A program made the translations under genes and the position numbers. Of a stretch of 64,000 bases of DNA, positions 9,528-22,046 are shown piece by piece. The stretch is from positions 19,387,784 through 19,451,783 of the forward strand of contig NC_134526.1 of the NCBI RefSeq assembly GCF_027942865.1. Reading direction: 5' to 3'. Source of the DNA: Odontesthes bonariensis (lineage: Eukaryota > Chordata > Actinopteri > Atheriniformes > Atherinopsidae). The notes beneath the pieces were generated by a model. That model did not search any database, was not told the DNA's origin, and saw only the letters and a program-made list of their open reading frames with translations. The stretch's first letter is position 1, and the number at the start of each line of letters is the position of its first letter.

Positions 9528-10604
9528 AGAAAAGGACAGAGACAGGTTATAATGCAGCTATGTGCTGCTGAGGAGTCTGATTTGTAAGGTACCCTTCGTT
9601 AACACATGGGACACGTATTAAGGACACTATCATATTGTTCCTGTGGAGTACAACAGATTTGGTTATTGTCTTATTTCAGTTTGTACTTAATAACACAAAT
9701 AGATATTGAGCTTTCCAGTCTGAAAGAATATTTTTCTAAATGTCTTAAAACTCCCTTTAAAGGTGTTAGAATGTCGCAGCAAACAAAATCACTTACTTAC
9801 ATGTTACAATGCGTGTGAGAGAGATTTGTGAACAAATATAGTTTTAAAAAAGTGTTGCGGCTGTTATTATGTGTAATCTTTTTCTGTATGATGTAGGTGA
9901 GGGATGTACTGTAGCATTGGCATCTCATCATATTACAGATTTGTTATATCCTGTGCATTTTGTATAAATAAAAATCAAGGTATTCATAAAGCCTCTCTCA
10001 TCTCGAACGTTTCCTTTCATTGCTGACTGACTGTTTGTCAGTAATGTCTGATGAAATTTAGAAAAGCAAGAAGCACAAAGCTTGATCCTTCAAAGCTGTG
10101 CAGATCAAAAGAGATAAGTCAGGAGGACAGAAGTGCAGTACACTGTTCCCACTGTTTATGGAGCACATTTCTGATTCAATGAGGTTTTCTTCTTCAAATT
10201 CCTTCATATTCCTTATCTGTTTCAATGCTGCATGTTCAAAGTTTTATGACTATTCTCATTGCATATTATTAATTTACAATTTTTCCATGGTAACTTTTAA
10301 TCATTTATATGAAACACTGATAACACTACATTAGTATATGCAAAATCCCTCCTTCTGAATCTTCCCGAGGAAAATGTCAATTTGAATAGAAGAAAAACTG
10401 ATACTGAGTTTCATTTTAGGAATCACATTTAAATCACCAGCTGGATGTCCTTGGCCATGTCTGTTGCAAATTCAGTATCACAGTCTGTTTATGTTTAACT
10501 ATCTCACGGTAAAATGTAAAACCATCTTGTCAAGCATCATCGGTGAAGCGAAAAGAATGACTCGGTCTGCCCCTGGAGAATAGAATGCAATAAGGCCTCC
10601 AAAC

Positions 10605-11075
10605 TGTCACGCCCATGGGACTCATGTTTTAAGTTTTATGGTTTTTGTGTTCAGTTCATGTCCAGGTTTTGAGTTTTAGGTTTTGCCATTGTTTTTCCCC
10701 TCACTTCCTTCACTCAGGTCATTAGTTCATTCCCCTCACCTGTTCATTCCCCACCAGCTGCACACACTCACTTAATCACTCAGTCCCCATTTAGTTTGCA
10801 GTTCCCCCCTGTCTTGTCGTTGGTTCTTTGTTCGTTTCTTGCCCCACATACATTACCTGCCTTGTTACCCATGTGCCACGTGACCTACCAAGTTAAGTAT
10901 GTATTTATCCATGCCATGTTAAGTTCTTTGTTTTGTTTCCCTAGTATTGATCCACAGTTAAGTTTTTGAAATCCGGCTCAGCCGTGCCTTTTGTTCTTTG
11001 TTTTTGCTTTAATGAACCAAGCTTTCTTTTTTAAGTCCGCATCCGTGTCCTACCTTCCCCACACCAAACCTGACA
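10605..11075. mobile_element. Solo LTR (probably Ty3/gypsy)
   Basis: A 471-bp block starting TGTCACG and ending CCTGACA (TG..CA ends), flanked by an exact 5-bp duplication CAAAC (10600-10604 and 11076-11080). Pyrimidine-rich, with an 'ctttaatgaaccaag' stretch where LTR polyadenylation signals sit. No internal retroviral DNA adjoins it, so it is best read as a solo LTR left by LTR-LTR recombination. Family assignment is inferred from its style only. Confidence 0.75.
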
Positions 11076-11084
11076 CAAACAGGA

Positions 11085-12250
11085 TAAGAGACCACACGGG
11101 CTGCTTCAATGTGACAGCCTCAATATGAAGAAGAGCACTAACATGAAATAATGAATTATTAAATAATAAAACTCATAACTACATCACAGTTGGCCTCTAA
11201 TGCTTCCATGTTTAACTCATATCAGGGTTCAGTTGCTAACAGGAACTGAACTGCATGTTTAGAACACCATCTTTTTTTAAAGATTTTATTTTCTTATTTT
11301 AAGACATGATGGGATTGTGCACACATATTAACATAAATACTGCACATCTATATCAAAGTAGACTGCAGTACGGGGTGTATCAACATGTATTAGTCTTCTA
11401 AACTAGATGTTTCAGTCCTCAAAGAGCCCATAAAACAATGTGTACTTGATGTTACAGTTGATATTTGAAGCATCATTGTTTCATCTGAGGATGTGTGTAC
11501 AGAATGTGAGCTACTTCATGCCAGAACACCTGCTGACATGCAAATATGTGCGGCTGAATGTGTGTTTCTTTTCTGAAAAGATTAATTATAGTTCTGGCAG
11601 TTTCTGCAAAGTTTCACAGCCACAGGTGTGGTCCCAGAGGTCCACAGAGAGGGAGGATGTGACACTGAAGAGAAACCTGAAACCTTCCGCTCATAAATGA
11701 TAACAGAAGGTCACAGTACGTTGACTTCATGCTTTTTGTTTTAGATATTTGCTGTCCTGTTTAAGCCGATAATAAAGTCCTGTTTGTTATCCATCACATG
11801 CACCATATCTGAAAACTAAAAAATTGTTTGCAAACATTAAAAATAAAGCATGAAAACATAACTGTTTCTTGCTGAAAAAATACACCTGAATAAAATGAAA
11901 AGGGGACAACTTTATCTATTGTAAAATGACAGCATCAAAATCAAAGATTCAACTGAATCAGATTTAAAACATGTTTGTTTTCTTTTTTTTTTAGAATATA
12001 TAATATAAAAAAGATATATGAAAAATAAATTTGATATTATTGTCAGTCCTTATGTTTGAAGAAAAATTTTAAATTGCAATTATACAACAGATGGAGGATT
12101 GCAAATGTTTGAAAATTACTCAAACACTTGTGATGTGTTGCCATCTGTGACAGCCACACATTCTTCTCATTTCTTCTCTTTATCTGGAAAAACAGATTCT
12201 AAGTTTAAAATCATAGGATATTGAGGCACAAATATAGCAACATTGTACCT
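11085..12250. other. Intergenic, no gene recognised
   Basis: AT-rich DNA between the solo LTR and the LINE fragment. Nothing recognised; an ORF at 11440-11700 has no domain. Confidence 0.45.
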
Positions 12251-12253
12251 TTT

Positions 12254-12540
12254 TCAAGTGGACAACAGTGGACCAAAATGTTGCATATCTGCTACAGGTC
12301 TGTCATAGAGAGCTTTGCAGCCTGCGGCCACCCAATGGGGCAATGACTCAAAGAAATTTAGCAAGCTGATGAAGAAGACTCGCTCTGTGCTGGACACTGC
12401 TCTGGAGCCCCTGGGCCTGATGCTGCACAATTTGGTGAACATAAAGAACAACAATGACCATCTTTTTCATAACATTGTGTTGAAACAACAGACTGACCAG
12501 ACTGCTGGTCTAAGTTGAAGAGGAGACATCGTGGATGCAG
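12254..12540 (+). mobile_element. LINE ORF2 C-terminal fragment
   Basis: The plus strand reads, with frameshifts, as the end of a fish LINE reverse-transcriptase protein: 'KLMKKTRSVLDTALEPLGL', then a 'DHLFHNIVLKQQ' stretch, matching the usual 'KLIRKASSVLG..PLHD' region downstream of the RT domain in CR1/Rex1-like elements. 5'-truncated and dead. Confidence 0.6.
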
Positions 12541-12749
12541 AAGGGGAACGGAGTGGAGAGAAAGGTAAAAGAGGGTTAAACCATTCAAAGTATTATTGAA
12601 TTCAATATAACTGTTGTTAAGAGAAGAGGGGGTGTTACATAGCAATAAATATGGCACTTCTCCATCTTTTCTGAAATGTGTTTCCACCATCAAATTCAAG
12701 ATGAGCAAATTTTTTTCATGAAATTGTAAAAAGACTCACTTACTAAATG

Positions 12750-12945
12750 AGAAACTCACGGCAATCAACAGAGTCTTCTGCTGTCAGTCTCTTGACACAA
12801 AGGTACACAGTATTTCTGGACACATCATATGAAAGCATTAAACAAGATATGGAATATTCATTGTTGGACCCTGATTGCCTTACAATCCATTTCAGGGGTT
12901 TCTCAGGCCTTTGGTTCATCAGGTGACTGTAGTCACGGATCAAGT
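12750..12945 (-). pseudogene. VH relic C (third VH family)
   Basis: The minus strand reads FR2 (about QRPEKPLKWI, compare QAPGKGLEWI), a CDR2, and an FR3 of the type SRNTVYLCVKRLTAEDSVDC (compare [22 protein letters not shown]). The YYC end is destroyed and no recombination signal follows. The TAEDS motif marks another VH family than V1-V5 or relics A/B. It is the rightmost VH trace before cabp5. Confidence 0.72.
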
Positions 12946-12949
12946 CAAA

Positions 12950-15780
12950 CCTCTGTGTACCACATGATATTTTTACTGTTTTCCAGTCCTTTTCACCTCA
13001 GAGGTACACTGAACTTGTTGGATCTCACTCCAAACTCCCTGAGATGGTCATCAACATCAGCTAAAATTACTAAAGAGAGTTCAGAGTACAAAATCATAAA
13101 CAATACTTATGAGCTATCTAATTTTTAAAACATTTATATAAATTACCTGTCTGCAAAGCAGCACACTGAATGAATCATTAGATGATGCATGGATGAAGTT
13201 CAAATGTAAGAAGACAAGAAGTCACTTGTCATAGTTTCTTATGTGACTTGTCGAACACAACTTTTTCCAAATTAGTTCACTTTCATCCCATTAAACCTGT
13301 TGATTTAGGTGTTTCATTCCATTTGCAAAGCACAGATTAACTTTTATTTGATAAGAAAGGGCAAGTTAATAAACGTAACTGTACGGAGACACTTTATTTT
13401 TCATATTGATAATATGTGTAGTCATTAGAAAAAAATGCATCAGCATAAAAAGGGTACGGACTCACACACAGACAAATATTAACTGGACATTTCACAGTTA
13501 AAAGCATTTCTCTGGTTTGGCCAAGTCTGGAAAGTAGAGCACAACACACTGTCATTAAGCCTGACTGACCGGGATTAGTATGTTTGAGCTGTTTAAGGAG
13601 CTGAGATATGAAATAAAACCCTGTCCAAAAATCCTCCAGCTGTTGACAGCATCAAAATATCTGACCACGTATGTCAAGTTTATCTGAAAGAATTCTCATC
13701 TCCACCTAGAGGTTTAAAGAATTACTGCTGGTTAGATGGAGAGTTGACGAGAAACAAATCAAGAAGCTGTATACTTATAAGGACATAAGCACAGAGAAAT
13801 GACCAACTACTGAGACATTTCTGTCTTTGGTGAACCCATCTCCTTTCTGTTGCACTATGTTGGCAACTTTAAAAGGAAATTAAACACTTTCATTGCCTTG
13901 CATTCATAAGATTTTGCCCTCTGAGACTGTGGCTATTTTCCATCTTCCCACATTCCAATAACTGTTCTATGAGGGCTAAAGAGAATGAGTAAAATGTTTC
14001 TGACAAAAAATTCAGACCCCTGCGAGCGTTAAAAGGAGAGAGGGAAATGCTATAAGCTGAATCTGCGAGAAAGAAACAGTTCACCACAAAGAAAATCTCA
14101 TTGTGGGTCACATTTTGTCTTTCTAGCCTTGGGGTCCCATAAAGGTAGATAGAAGAAGAGAGGCTGATCTCAAACAGGATTCATAAAAAAGTAGTTGTTG
14201 AAATGTATTCAGTCCTTATACTGCTCAAATACTGAATCTTAACATTTGGTAAAGATGTTTTCCTTTCATACAGTGAAGGTGACATGAAATGATCTGTTTT
14301 GGAATGGCTTTCCATAGTTTGCTCCTGTGAACCTTTCTCTCACCTCGTTCCTTTATGACTGTTGTCAGTTTATTGCCATCACCTGTTGTTCATTTGTGAT
14401 TTCTTTCCTCATGATAGATCCCACTTTTTTCTGTCTTTTGTCAGATCCTCCTCGCTCCGCTTCTTGCTCCTATTAAACCTTTATTTGGCTGTCTGCTCCC
14501 TATCGGTGTGGAAAAAATGTTTCTGTCTCTGTCTCTGCCCAGTTTTCTGTTTGTCTTGATCTGATTTTTAATACCCTGCTTTGGATATCATTAAAATGCA
14601 TCTCAAAGATAAGACTAGAGGAAAGTTTCACCCAATTTCCTATTTTTCTCCGGCACTAGTTCCACAATCAAACTGGGACTCGCTTGCTGTCACACTTTTG
14701 TTTTTTTTTGCAAGCAGATTTTCATATCATAATCATACCAAAAACGTAGTTAAATGGAAGTAAGTCCTTTTCTTAAAGAAAATTTAATTTTATCAGGGCA
14801 AACAGAGGTAGTTTGCCATGACTCTTCCTACATCATTCATTTATTAATATTTTGTGGTGCCATGGCTGCTTTGAATGGACAAAGCATACACAGCACTTTA
14901 AAATATATTGAAAAATATAAGGATGATATAACCGTGAAAAAATACAGCTTACATCAAATCCTACAAAAGGACATTATGTACCAAGAGATATATGATTGAA
15001 CTGGTGAACGGAATATGACCGTTAATCTGTCTGTGGAAGATATACAGTCAGAACTGGATCAGGCCTTTTATGTAAAAAGACATGGAAGATCATATCATGG
15101 CAATAGCAGGCATCTGATATGATTCCCCTTTCCCTGGATGTGTTGAATTTCAGACACCAAACCGGTCACTGCTCATTTATCTGATTAGTTAAATGCTTCT
15201 CGGAAGGCAATCAAACAACTCAACTACAAATGTGATAACTGTATATTAGAAACAGTTTGTGGGAACACCTCAATTTTGCATAAGCACTATTTTATATGAT
15301 TATGCAATGTATAATTCTGCTTTAAAAACACAAGGGACAAGCCGTGTAAGGGATGCAGTTGTTTACAATTTTTTTTCTAATTGCTTGTTGTTTTTCATGA
15401 TTTGCTTGGTGAGTCTGATTATTGTGACAAAACATTTGCACATATTGAAGTTAGAATCCCAATTTTATCAATTATATTTGAGACCAGTCTCAAAATGTTT
15501 TTTTTTTTTTTTTTTTGCATATATTCTATAAGCCGATTAAATGTACTAAAAATTGATGCTTTTAAAAACAGCGTTGATGTTTGTCTGAAATTGTGGACAG
15601 CATTAAGCCCATCTTTCCTCTGACCAGAGCTGAAAAGATTATCCATCAGAGACGTCATCCCTCATGGAATGAGCAGATACGCAAAGATCCTCATGGCTAA
15701 AAAATGAATTAAGTGATTGAAAGCTGCTGGAAATTTTTTCTCTTTAGATTTCGCAAAGAATTTTTCCTTATTTTCAAGGA
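12950..15780. other. Intergenic region 5' of cabp5
   Basis: AT-rich DNA containing no gene I can recognise. It should include the cabp5 promoter at its right end. A T18 run lies at about 15500-15517. Confidence 0.5.
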
Positions 15781-15800
15781 TCTAGACTGAGTCGGTCGTC

Positions 15801-18115
15801 ATGAGTCTCAAGCAGCCCTGCATCTTTCTCCGAGGAGGAGGAAAAATGAGACCAGTAAGTCCGTACGGTTTGATAATTCAGTGGTACAATGCTTAGTATC
15901 CATGCTTTGTCTGTTTTGTTCTTTTTACAATAGTTGTTTTGATCTTTAAGCTTTGAGCTTTCTGAATCACAAAACAATTCAATGCATTTCTAATGAATTA
16001 TTTTCTTGTTGCTTGGTTTGACCGAAGCATGATATGTCTTCTTGAAGAGTTTTTGTTATCATGGTCAGGCTTGTTTGGTATGATTTTAGACTTAATGCAG
16101 AGACTGGAGTAGGGACAGCAAAGCAAAGATTTTACTAGATACATTTGGGTGATGCATCGGGAGTCAGTTACTTTTTATAATACCTTAAGTTTCAAAGACT
16201 TCATTTGCACACAACCTTATCTCATACTGAGATTCAACATCTTGACGTGTTCACTTGTTCATATGTTGACCAGAAACGTACATTTAGAATTGATTGAGCA
16301 ATTCTAAATGTTGAAAAAATATTTCACGTTAATATTCAATGGACTCATCCCGAACTGTGTACAATCAATAATCATTTTAAAACATGTTACACTGAGAGAC
16401 TAAGCAGAAACAAGAACGTAATCTTATGAAAAGCTCAATTCTAGATTTTAAAGAGGGAGAAAAAAAGAAAACAGCAAAGAAACATTATGCTCTAACAAAA
16501 TTTGTCAAGCTTGAATCACACCGATTCCAAAATGTTAATTTCAAAACAATTTGTTGTGGTGATTATTATTTTTTTGGATATTGTATATAGGCCATAAACC
16601 CTGGCATCATGCAGGAGGACACAGTCTGTGTGACTATTACCAAGATCATTACAGTGCTACTAGGATGATTCAGGAGTTGATGGACCACAGAAAGAAAATA
16701 ACTTTATTAGTATTTTTTTTGTGACCAATGATTGAATAAAAAGCAAACTAACATCATTGTTGTATCTGTACCATCATTTTTCCTTTTTCAGACAAGAAAC
16801 CTCACACAGGATGAAATGGAAGGTAAGGCACTTTTTAAGACATACTGCATCGGCTTTATTATGTTTTCAGAAATTTTGTTGAGGGCAGTTCTCCATTTCC
16901 CGTCACCTGTATGATTTGTAGAGTTACGTGAAGCTTTTGTGGAGTTTGATAAAGACAAGGACGGCTACATAAGCTGCAAAGACTTGGGGAACCTAATGAG
17001 GACCATGGGCTACATGCCAACTGAGATGGAGCTGATAGAACTGAGCCAAAACATCAACATGAACTGTGAGTGTTCTTGTGAAACTGAAGAAAAATGGAAT
17101 GCACCGAGTTAATGTGTAAAATTATTACACTGAATATGTTTAGAACAATTACTTATATTTTTGTTTGTTTTTGTTTACTTTATTCACAATATATACTCAG
17201 CAAAATAGTCATCTTCATAACGACCACATTTTGTGCTGTAAGAAAGCCCGAAAAATCAGGTTTTTTTACAAATATATAATTTAATTATTTGTTTATTGTT
17301 GTCCTGTCTGTAATTCTTATCGCAGTGGGGGGGCAGGTGGACTTTGAAGATTTTGTGGAACTAATGACCCCCAAGCTTCTGGATGAAACTGCAGGGATGA
17401 TCGGGTTGAGGGAACTTAAAGATGCTTTCAAAGAGGTGAGCTCAACATTCCCTTTTTGTACATACGGTGTTTGGCGCCACATGCTGGACACTGAAAGAAC
17501 TCAGAGTAAAAACTCAAACGCAGTGTTGAGAAAACATAACGCCACAGAATGCATTCAAAAAGCCCTAAAACCAGTATCTCCTCCCCCCTTCCTGCAGTTT
17601 GATATCGATGGGGATGGTTCGATCACATCTAAAGAGTTGAAACATGCAATGCTAAAGTTATTAGGTGAGCACACCAGCAAAAATGAAATTAATGCCGTTG
17701 TCAGAGAAGTTGACAACAATGGAGACGGAAAAGTAGACTTTGAGGGTAAGTTACAAATTAACACAAACGCACACAATTATTTGGGCCAAAGAATAACGGC
17801 ATTATGGAATAATCTGTTGTTATATGTTGATATGTTGTCTGTTGTAATAAATGTTTTGTTGTTCTTAAATATTCTCCAAGGAAAGTAAACTCTCAGAGGA
17901 ATCCATCAGCAATTCAATCGCTTACACGGCTAAAACTTGACCTACTATTTTTTATTTTTCACCATGAAGTCGAAGTAATCTGTTGTGTGTTTGTTCATAC
18001 TTCAGCAGTTGTATGGAAATTGTTGTCAGCTCACACTGAACAGACAATGATTTAGCTAATCAATATTTTGTTTGTTGTCTTCCCAGAGTTTGTGAAAATG
18101 ATGTCAAAGAAATGA
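15801..18115 (+). CDS. cabp5: Calcium-binding protein 5-like, six exons
   Basis: EF-hand calcium sensor of the CaBP family; family members bind Cav channels and IP3 receptors, and CaBP5 is a retinal neuron protein. Exons: 15801-15854, 16792-16822, 16922-17065, 17326-17435, 17598-17745, 18087-18115; all junctions are GT/AG and phases join exactly to 171 residues, close to the usual ~173. The first exon encodes [18 protein letters not shown], whose CIFLR matches the CABP5 N-terminus. EF1 loop [14 protein letters not shown]3 [12 protein letters not shown] and EF4 [12 protein letters not shown] are canonical. EF2 ([12 protein letters not shown]) lacks the coordinating residues, the hallmark of CaBPs versus calmodulin. 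The signature '[19 protein letters not shown]' is present. It is transcribed opposite to all IG genes. The paralogue number is not resolvable here. Confidence 0.93.
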
Positions 18116-18213
18116 GGATAAAAGCGTGAAGACTGGAAACAACCGGATGCATTTTCTATCATATTTTGTGCTGACGATTGCCTCATTATTGTGTATCATT
18201 CTACTGTCCTGTC

Positions 18214-18219
18214 ATTAAA
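18214..18219 (+). terminator. Polyadenylation signal of cabp5
   Basis: ATTAAA about 100 bp after the stop codon, the nearest polyadenylation-type hexamer on the plus strand. Confidence 0.6.
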
Positions 18220-18299
18220 GTTCCACCTGTCCCATGCTTGATAATGTGATGCTTGATTATTGTATGACGGCAAAGGTTTCCCCTTTCTGTTGAAAACTG

Positions 18300-19430
18300 A
18301 CTGATATGAAATTCCAATGGTGATTCTAGCTTGCCAATGCCAGTGTAATTTCATCACATTTTTTTACTGTAGATTATTGTGATCTACAGTATTTTACCTT
18401 GAATCCCACAGATCCATCCCAGTGACTGAGCAGTGAGTGTTTGTGTGTCATTGTTGTTGTTAGTTGTTCAAAAGTTCAGAAATTCCAAACTGGGGCTCCA
18501 GTGCTGACATGAAAGAGAAAAAAGCTTGTGAAATTAGAGTGTCTGATGTTAATGGAAGTGGAAACACAGAACAAAAGTGAATCAAGTTGATTTGTTTTAG
18601 CAGCGCTGTGTTCTGGATTGCAGGCTGACTTTACAGTCTTTGCCATGACTGAGCAAAGTGGAATTAGTACAATTAGTACTAATTAGACGAGACCTCACTG
18701 AAATTCCTGTGATCTAAATCTAATCATACTATAAAGGTACATATTGTATATATGTTTGATGTGAGTTTACCCTCTAGGATACTTTCCCTACATGAGTGCA
18801 ATTAGGTGAACTGTTCATCCTTACTGTAGACTAATTGTTGTTTTTTGACCCATAAAGGAGAAAATTAATTTTGACTTAGCAGTGTTGTTTTGGAGGCACA
18901 CTGATGTATGGCTGGAGCTTGTCCACATCTACTGAAAACATCTGGACCGGCTTGGTCTCATTTGTGTTGGATTCAACCTGGATTGAGCTTTATTTGGATG
19001 TAAATATCAGTTATTTCACTGGTCATTCAATGGCTTCTTGGATATAAAGCTCATGCTAATGTGATATTGTGTAGGAGGAATAATAATGGTAAATAAAATG
19101 GTAAATACTCGTGTTTTTAACTTCATGTTACTCAACACAGTTTTAAGGTTACAGTGTGTGCAGTTCTTAGCAAGTAAACTTAGCAGTAAATCGATTAAAG
19201 GTTCACCATTGCTCAGCTGGGATTGTCTTGAATATGACAGCTGGCACTGCCAGAGAGCTTTGAATGAACTTTTGAACCTTGCATTGAATTATGTGTCCCT
19301 TTAGTGACACCTGGAGGACATTATCTCAGCAGGACACAGTTACCTTGGTTGTCCATTCTTCACTCCTATGTGTCAACAGGCCTCTCATCATTGCTTAGCT
19401 AATTTTTTGCTTTTTAATTAAGCTTTGAAC
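18300..19430. other. Intergenic, no gene recognised
   Basis: DNA between cabp5 and the TTAA-type element. Short ORFs only. Confidence 0.45.
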
Positions 19431-19434
19431 ATGC

Positions 19435-20270
19435 CTAACTCTGGAGTCTAAATCCCGCCGGCGGGATTTTTGACACATCTCCAAAAACACATCTGTAACT
19501 CTGTGAGTTTTTGTCATTCAAACATATAAGTTACACCATTAAAAACCTTGAAACTTCTAGTTTTCAAATATATATATATATTAAAATAAATTATATAGCT
19601 GGCCCTTTTTAAAGAGAGTGAACAGAAATCTTTGGATTTTCTGTACTCTCTGACTGCAGCAGCTTCCTAGGCCACACCTATCGCTATTCACATGTAAAGT
19701 ACCAGGTGATTGAGTGGCTATTCACAGGTGAGAACACGCCCCATTCAGCCAGCATGTGGGGGAAGGCAGCAATGTCCTGCCAGTGACAGACAATTATCAC
19801 ATGGAGAGTGACAGGGGGGTGGGGGGAATCAGGGGTGTTACACACCCATCTAATTAGTATTCAACTAACAGAGACATTTCCTGGAGTTACAATGACTTTT
19901 TTACAGTTTGTGTGAAAACAAAAAAACATTTCTGACTGCACTTTTTACTTTTATGCAGCCAACACTTTTGTTTACAAGGTTCAACCTTCAAAAGTCTTGG
20001 CTAGATATATTTATAGTGTGTTTTCTTGCACTGTTTGAAGACCTCTAAAACTTGTTTTTTTGTACAGTTGTGTTTCCCCTCAATTTAAATAAAACTTGTT
20101 TGTATTACATTCACTTCACTCTCATATTGTTTTTTGTTAGGCTTTTCAGAATACAACCATATGTGTCACTTTTGCATAGATGTTTACAGTTATTTGAAAT
20201 ACTTGAAAATGTCAAGGTGGTGACAACTGCCTCAAAGTCTCTGAAAAGGCCTTAGACTCCAGAGGGTTAA
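19435..20270. mobile_element. piggyBac-like non-autonomous DNA element
   Basis: The right end reads (as reverse complement) TTAACCCTCTGGAGTCTAAGG. The left end reads CTAACTCTGGAGTCTAAAT. The inverted CTGGAGTCTAA termini and TTAA at the right edge fit the piggyBac style; the left TTAA has decayed to CTAA. No transposase-like frame lies inside. An internal palindrome CCCGCCGGCGGG sits next to the left end. Confidence 0.6.
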
Positions 20271-20305
20271 AATCAATTGCAAATTTTACAAAATAAAATA
20301 ATTTT

Positions 20306-20988
20306 GAAAAAGGGTGGAATGCTCTCTTCGGGTCGGGAATGAGATCCTTCCCCAAGTGGAGGAGTTCAAGTATCTCGGGGTCTTGTTCACGAGTGAGGGA
20401 CGAATGGAACAGGAGATTGACAGACGGATTGGTGCGGCGTCTGCAGTGATGCAGGCTCTGCACCGGCCCGTCGTGGTGAAGAAGGAGCTGAGCCAGAAGG
20501 CGAAGCTCTCGATTTACCGGTCAATCTATGTTCCTACCCTCACCTATGGTCACGAGCTGTGGGTAGTGACCGAAAGAACGAGATCGCGAATACAAGCGGC
20601 CGAAATGAGTTTCCTCCGCAGGGTGTCTGGGCTCTCCCTTAGAGATAGGGTGAGAAGCTCGGTCATCCGGGAGGGGCTCGGAGTAGAACCGCTGCTCCTC
20701 CGCATCGAGAGGAGTCAGATGAGGTGGCTCGGGCATCTGGTGAGAATGCCTCCTGGACGCCTCCCCGGTGAGGTGTTCCGGGCCCGTCCCACTGGGAGGA
20801 GGCCCCGGGGAAGACCCAGGACACGTTGGAGAGACTATGTCTCTCGGCTGGCCTGGGAACGCCTCGGGGTCCCCCCAGAAGAGCTGGAGGAAGTGGCCGG
20901 GGACAGGGACGTCTGGGTCTCTTTGCTCAAGCTGCTGCCCCCGCGACCCGATCCCCGGACCAGCGGAAGATAATGGATGGATGGATGG
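20306..20988 (+). mobile_element. Rex3/RTE-like LINE, 5'-truncated
   Basis: The last ~220 codons of a LINE reverse-transcriptase protein are open (20314-20973): 'VEEFKYLGVLFTSEGRMEQE' of the RT thumb region, then 'IYVPTLTYGHELWV', a 'RRVSGLSLRDRVRSS' block and 'RPRGRPRTRWRDYV'. It ends with 'cggaagataatggatggatggatgg', the GATG tail of Rex3. A 10-bp target-site duplication AAAATAATTT brackets it (20295-20304 and 20989-20998). The intact reading frame and clean duplication point to a recent insertion. The RT catalytic core is missing, so it is inactive. Confidence 0.9.
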
Positions 20989-21004
20989 AAAATAATTTCT
21001 CATA

Positions 21005-21695
21005 TATTTGTGTTTTGTTTTTCTTTTTTACTCTTGTTCTGGGCCATGTCATTGATTTCCTTCCACTTGTTGTGGCAGAAGAGACAAATACAATATGCTG
21101 ACAGGTTTTCTTCCTCCTTCATAAGCATTTTTGCTCATATCAAATAACAAAATCAAACTGTCCATTTATCAAAAACAACATGTATGGCTTGTAATGCATA
21201 TATAACACACCACAGTGTGGTCAAAAAGGAAAACTTAAATCTCAGAGTGCTGGTCAACTGAGTACAAAGGCTCAAAGTCCTCATCACTGCCCAGGTTCAA
21301 GTCACAACTGCACACTTTGAAATAAAGACCCCAGGAGAAAAAATCCAAATGATGAAATTTTTAAAACTGTGCATCTTGTCAAGATTTCATTTTATAGTAA
21401 CTTTCAGCTTAGAGCGCTTTTCAGCTTGGCAAAGATATCCACAGCATGATTCACAATTAGCAAAACCATTGTTCCAAAATTCATTGAAACCTGTGGAGTG
21501 TGCTTTAATTGCCAAATACACTGTTCTCGTTTTCACTTATTGAGTGCCTGGAAATGACTTGAAATAAAACTTTATGATAGATATTCAATGTGTATGGTGA
21601 TTGAATATGACTGAAAAGTCACTTCATGAGACATAAATGGAAATCTACAGATGCATAAATGTTCCAAGTCATAGCTAAATTAATATAAACTTAGA
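21005..21695. other. Intergenic, no gene recognised
   Basis: Spacer between the LINE and the 5' LTR. Nothing recognised. Confidence 0.45.
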
Positions 21696-21699
21696 TAGA

Positions 21700-22040
21700 T
21701 GTTGAGTTGTAAATGCATGTTGTGTTAGTTATCCCATATGTACTCTGTTTTTGTTATTGATTAAGAGTCTTGAGTTGAAGTGTGCCTCGCTTAGTTGTGT
21801 TAAGGTTGTAAATTTTACTGTTAGGAATGTGGCCTGGTCCAGGTTGAAACTGGATACCCTTCCTTTGTTTGCTTTTTGTATACACCCATTTTCCTAATAA
21901 AATTGAGGAGGCGTGCAGAGATGCTCCAGAGCGGGTTTGGAGATTGTAAGGAAGTGTCTCTTTAACGCTCTCCTCATGAGTTAAAAATCCTAAACGTCTC
22001 TCTCTCTCTTCTTTATAAATTTGTAGGTTTGAACCTGACA
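21700..22040 (+). repeat. 5' LTR of the endogenous retrovirus
   Basis: 341 bp, starting TGTTGAGTTGTAAATGC and ending AACCTGACA. It contains an AATAAA signal (about 21896-21901) and shares both ends and several internal blocks with the 3' LTR. It retains the single TTAA (21800-21803) that is the empty site of the insertion in the 3' LTR. Confidence 0.9.
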
Positions 22041-22046
22041 TTTAAT

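Larger units (their letters stand above)
8913..10403. repeat. Right copy of the V4/V5 segmental duplication
   Basis: Matches 6518-7920 over its length, with a roughly 100-bp indel and scattered substitutions. It carries V5. Confidence 0.85.

Noticed and set aside
11440-11700. 86-residue ORF with possible IG-like text
   Set aside because: No Cys-Trp-Cys pattern and no recombination signal nearby.
14581-14763. Frame with HPISYFSPALVPQSNWDSLAV, like a retroelement RNase H start
   Set aside because: One short similarity by eye, with no further domain up- or downstream. Not enough to call an element.
20521-21003. 160-residue minus-strand ORF
   Set aside because: Antisense shadow of the LINE reverse-transcriptase frame.
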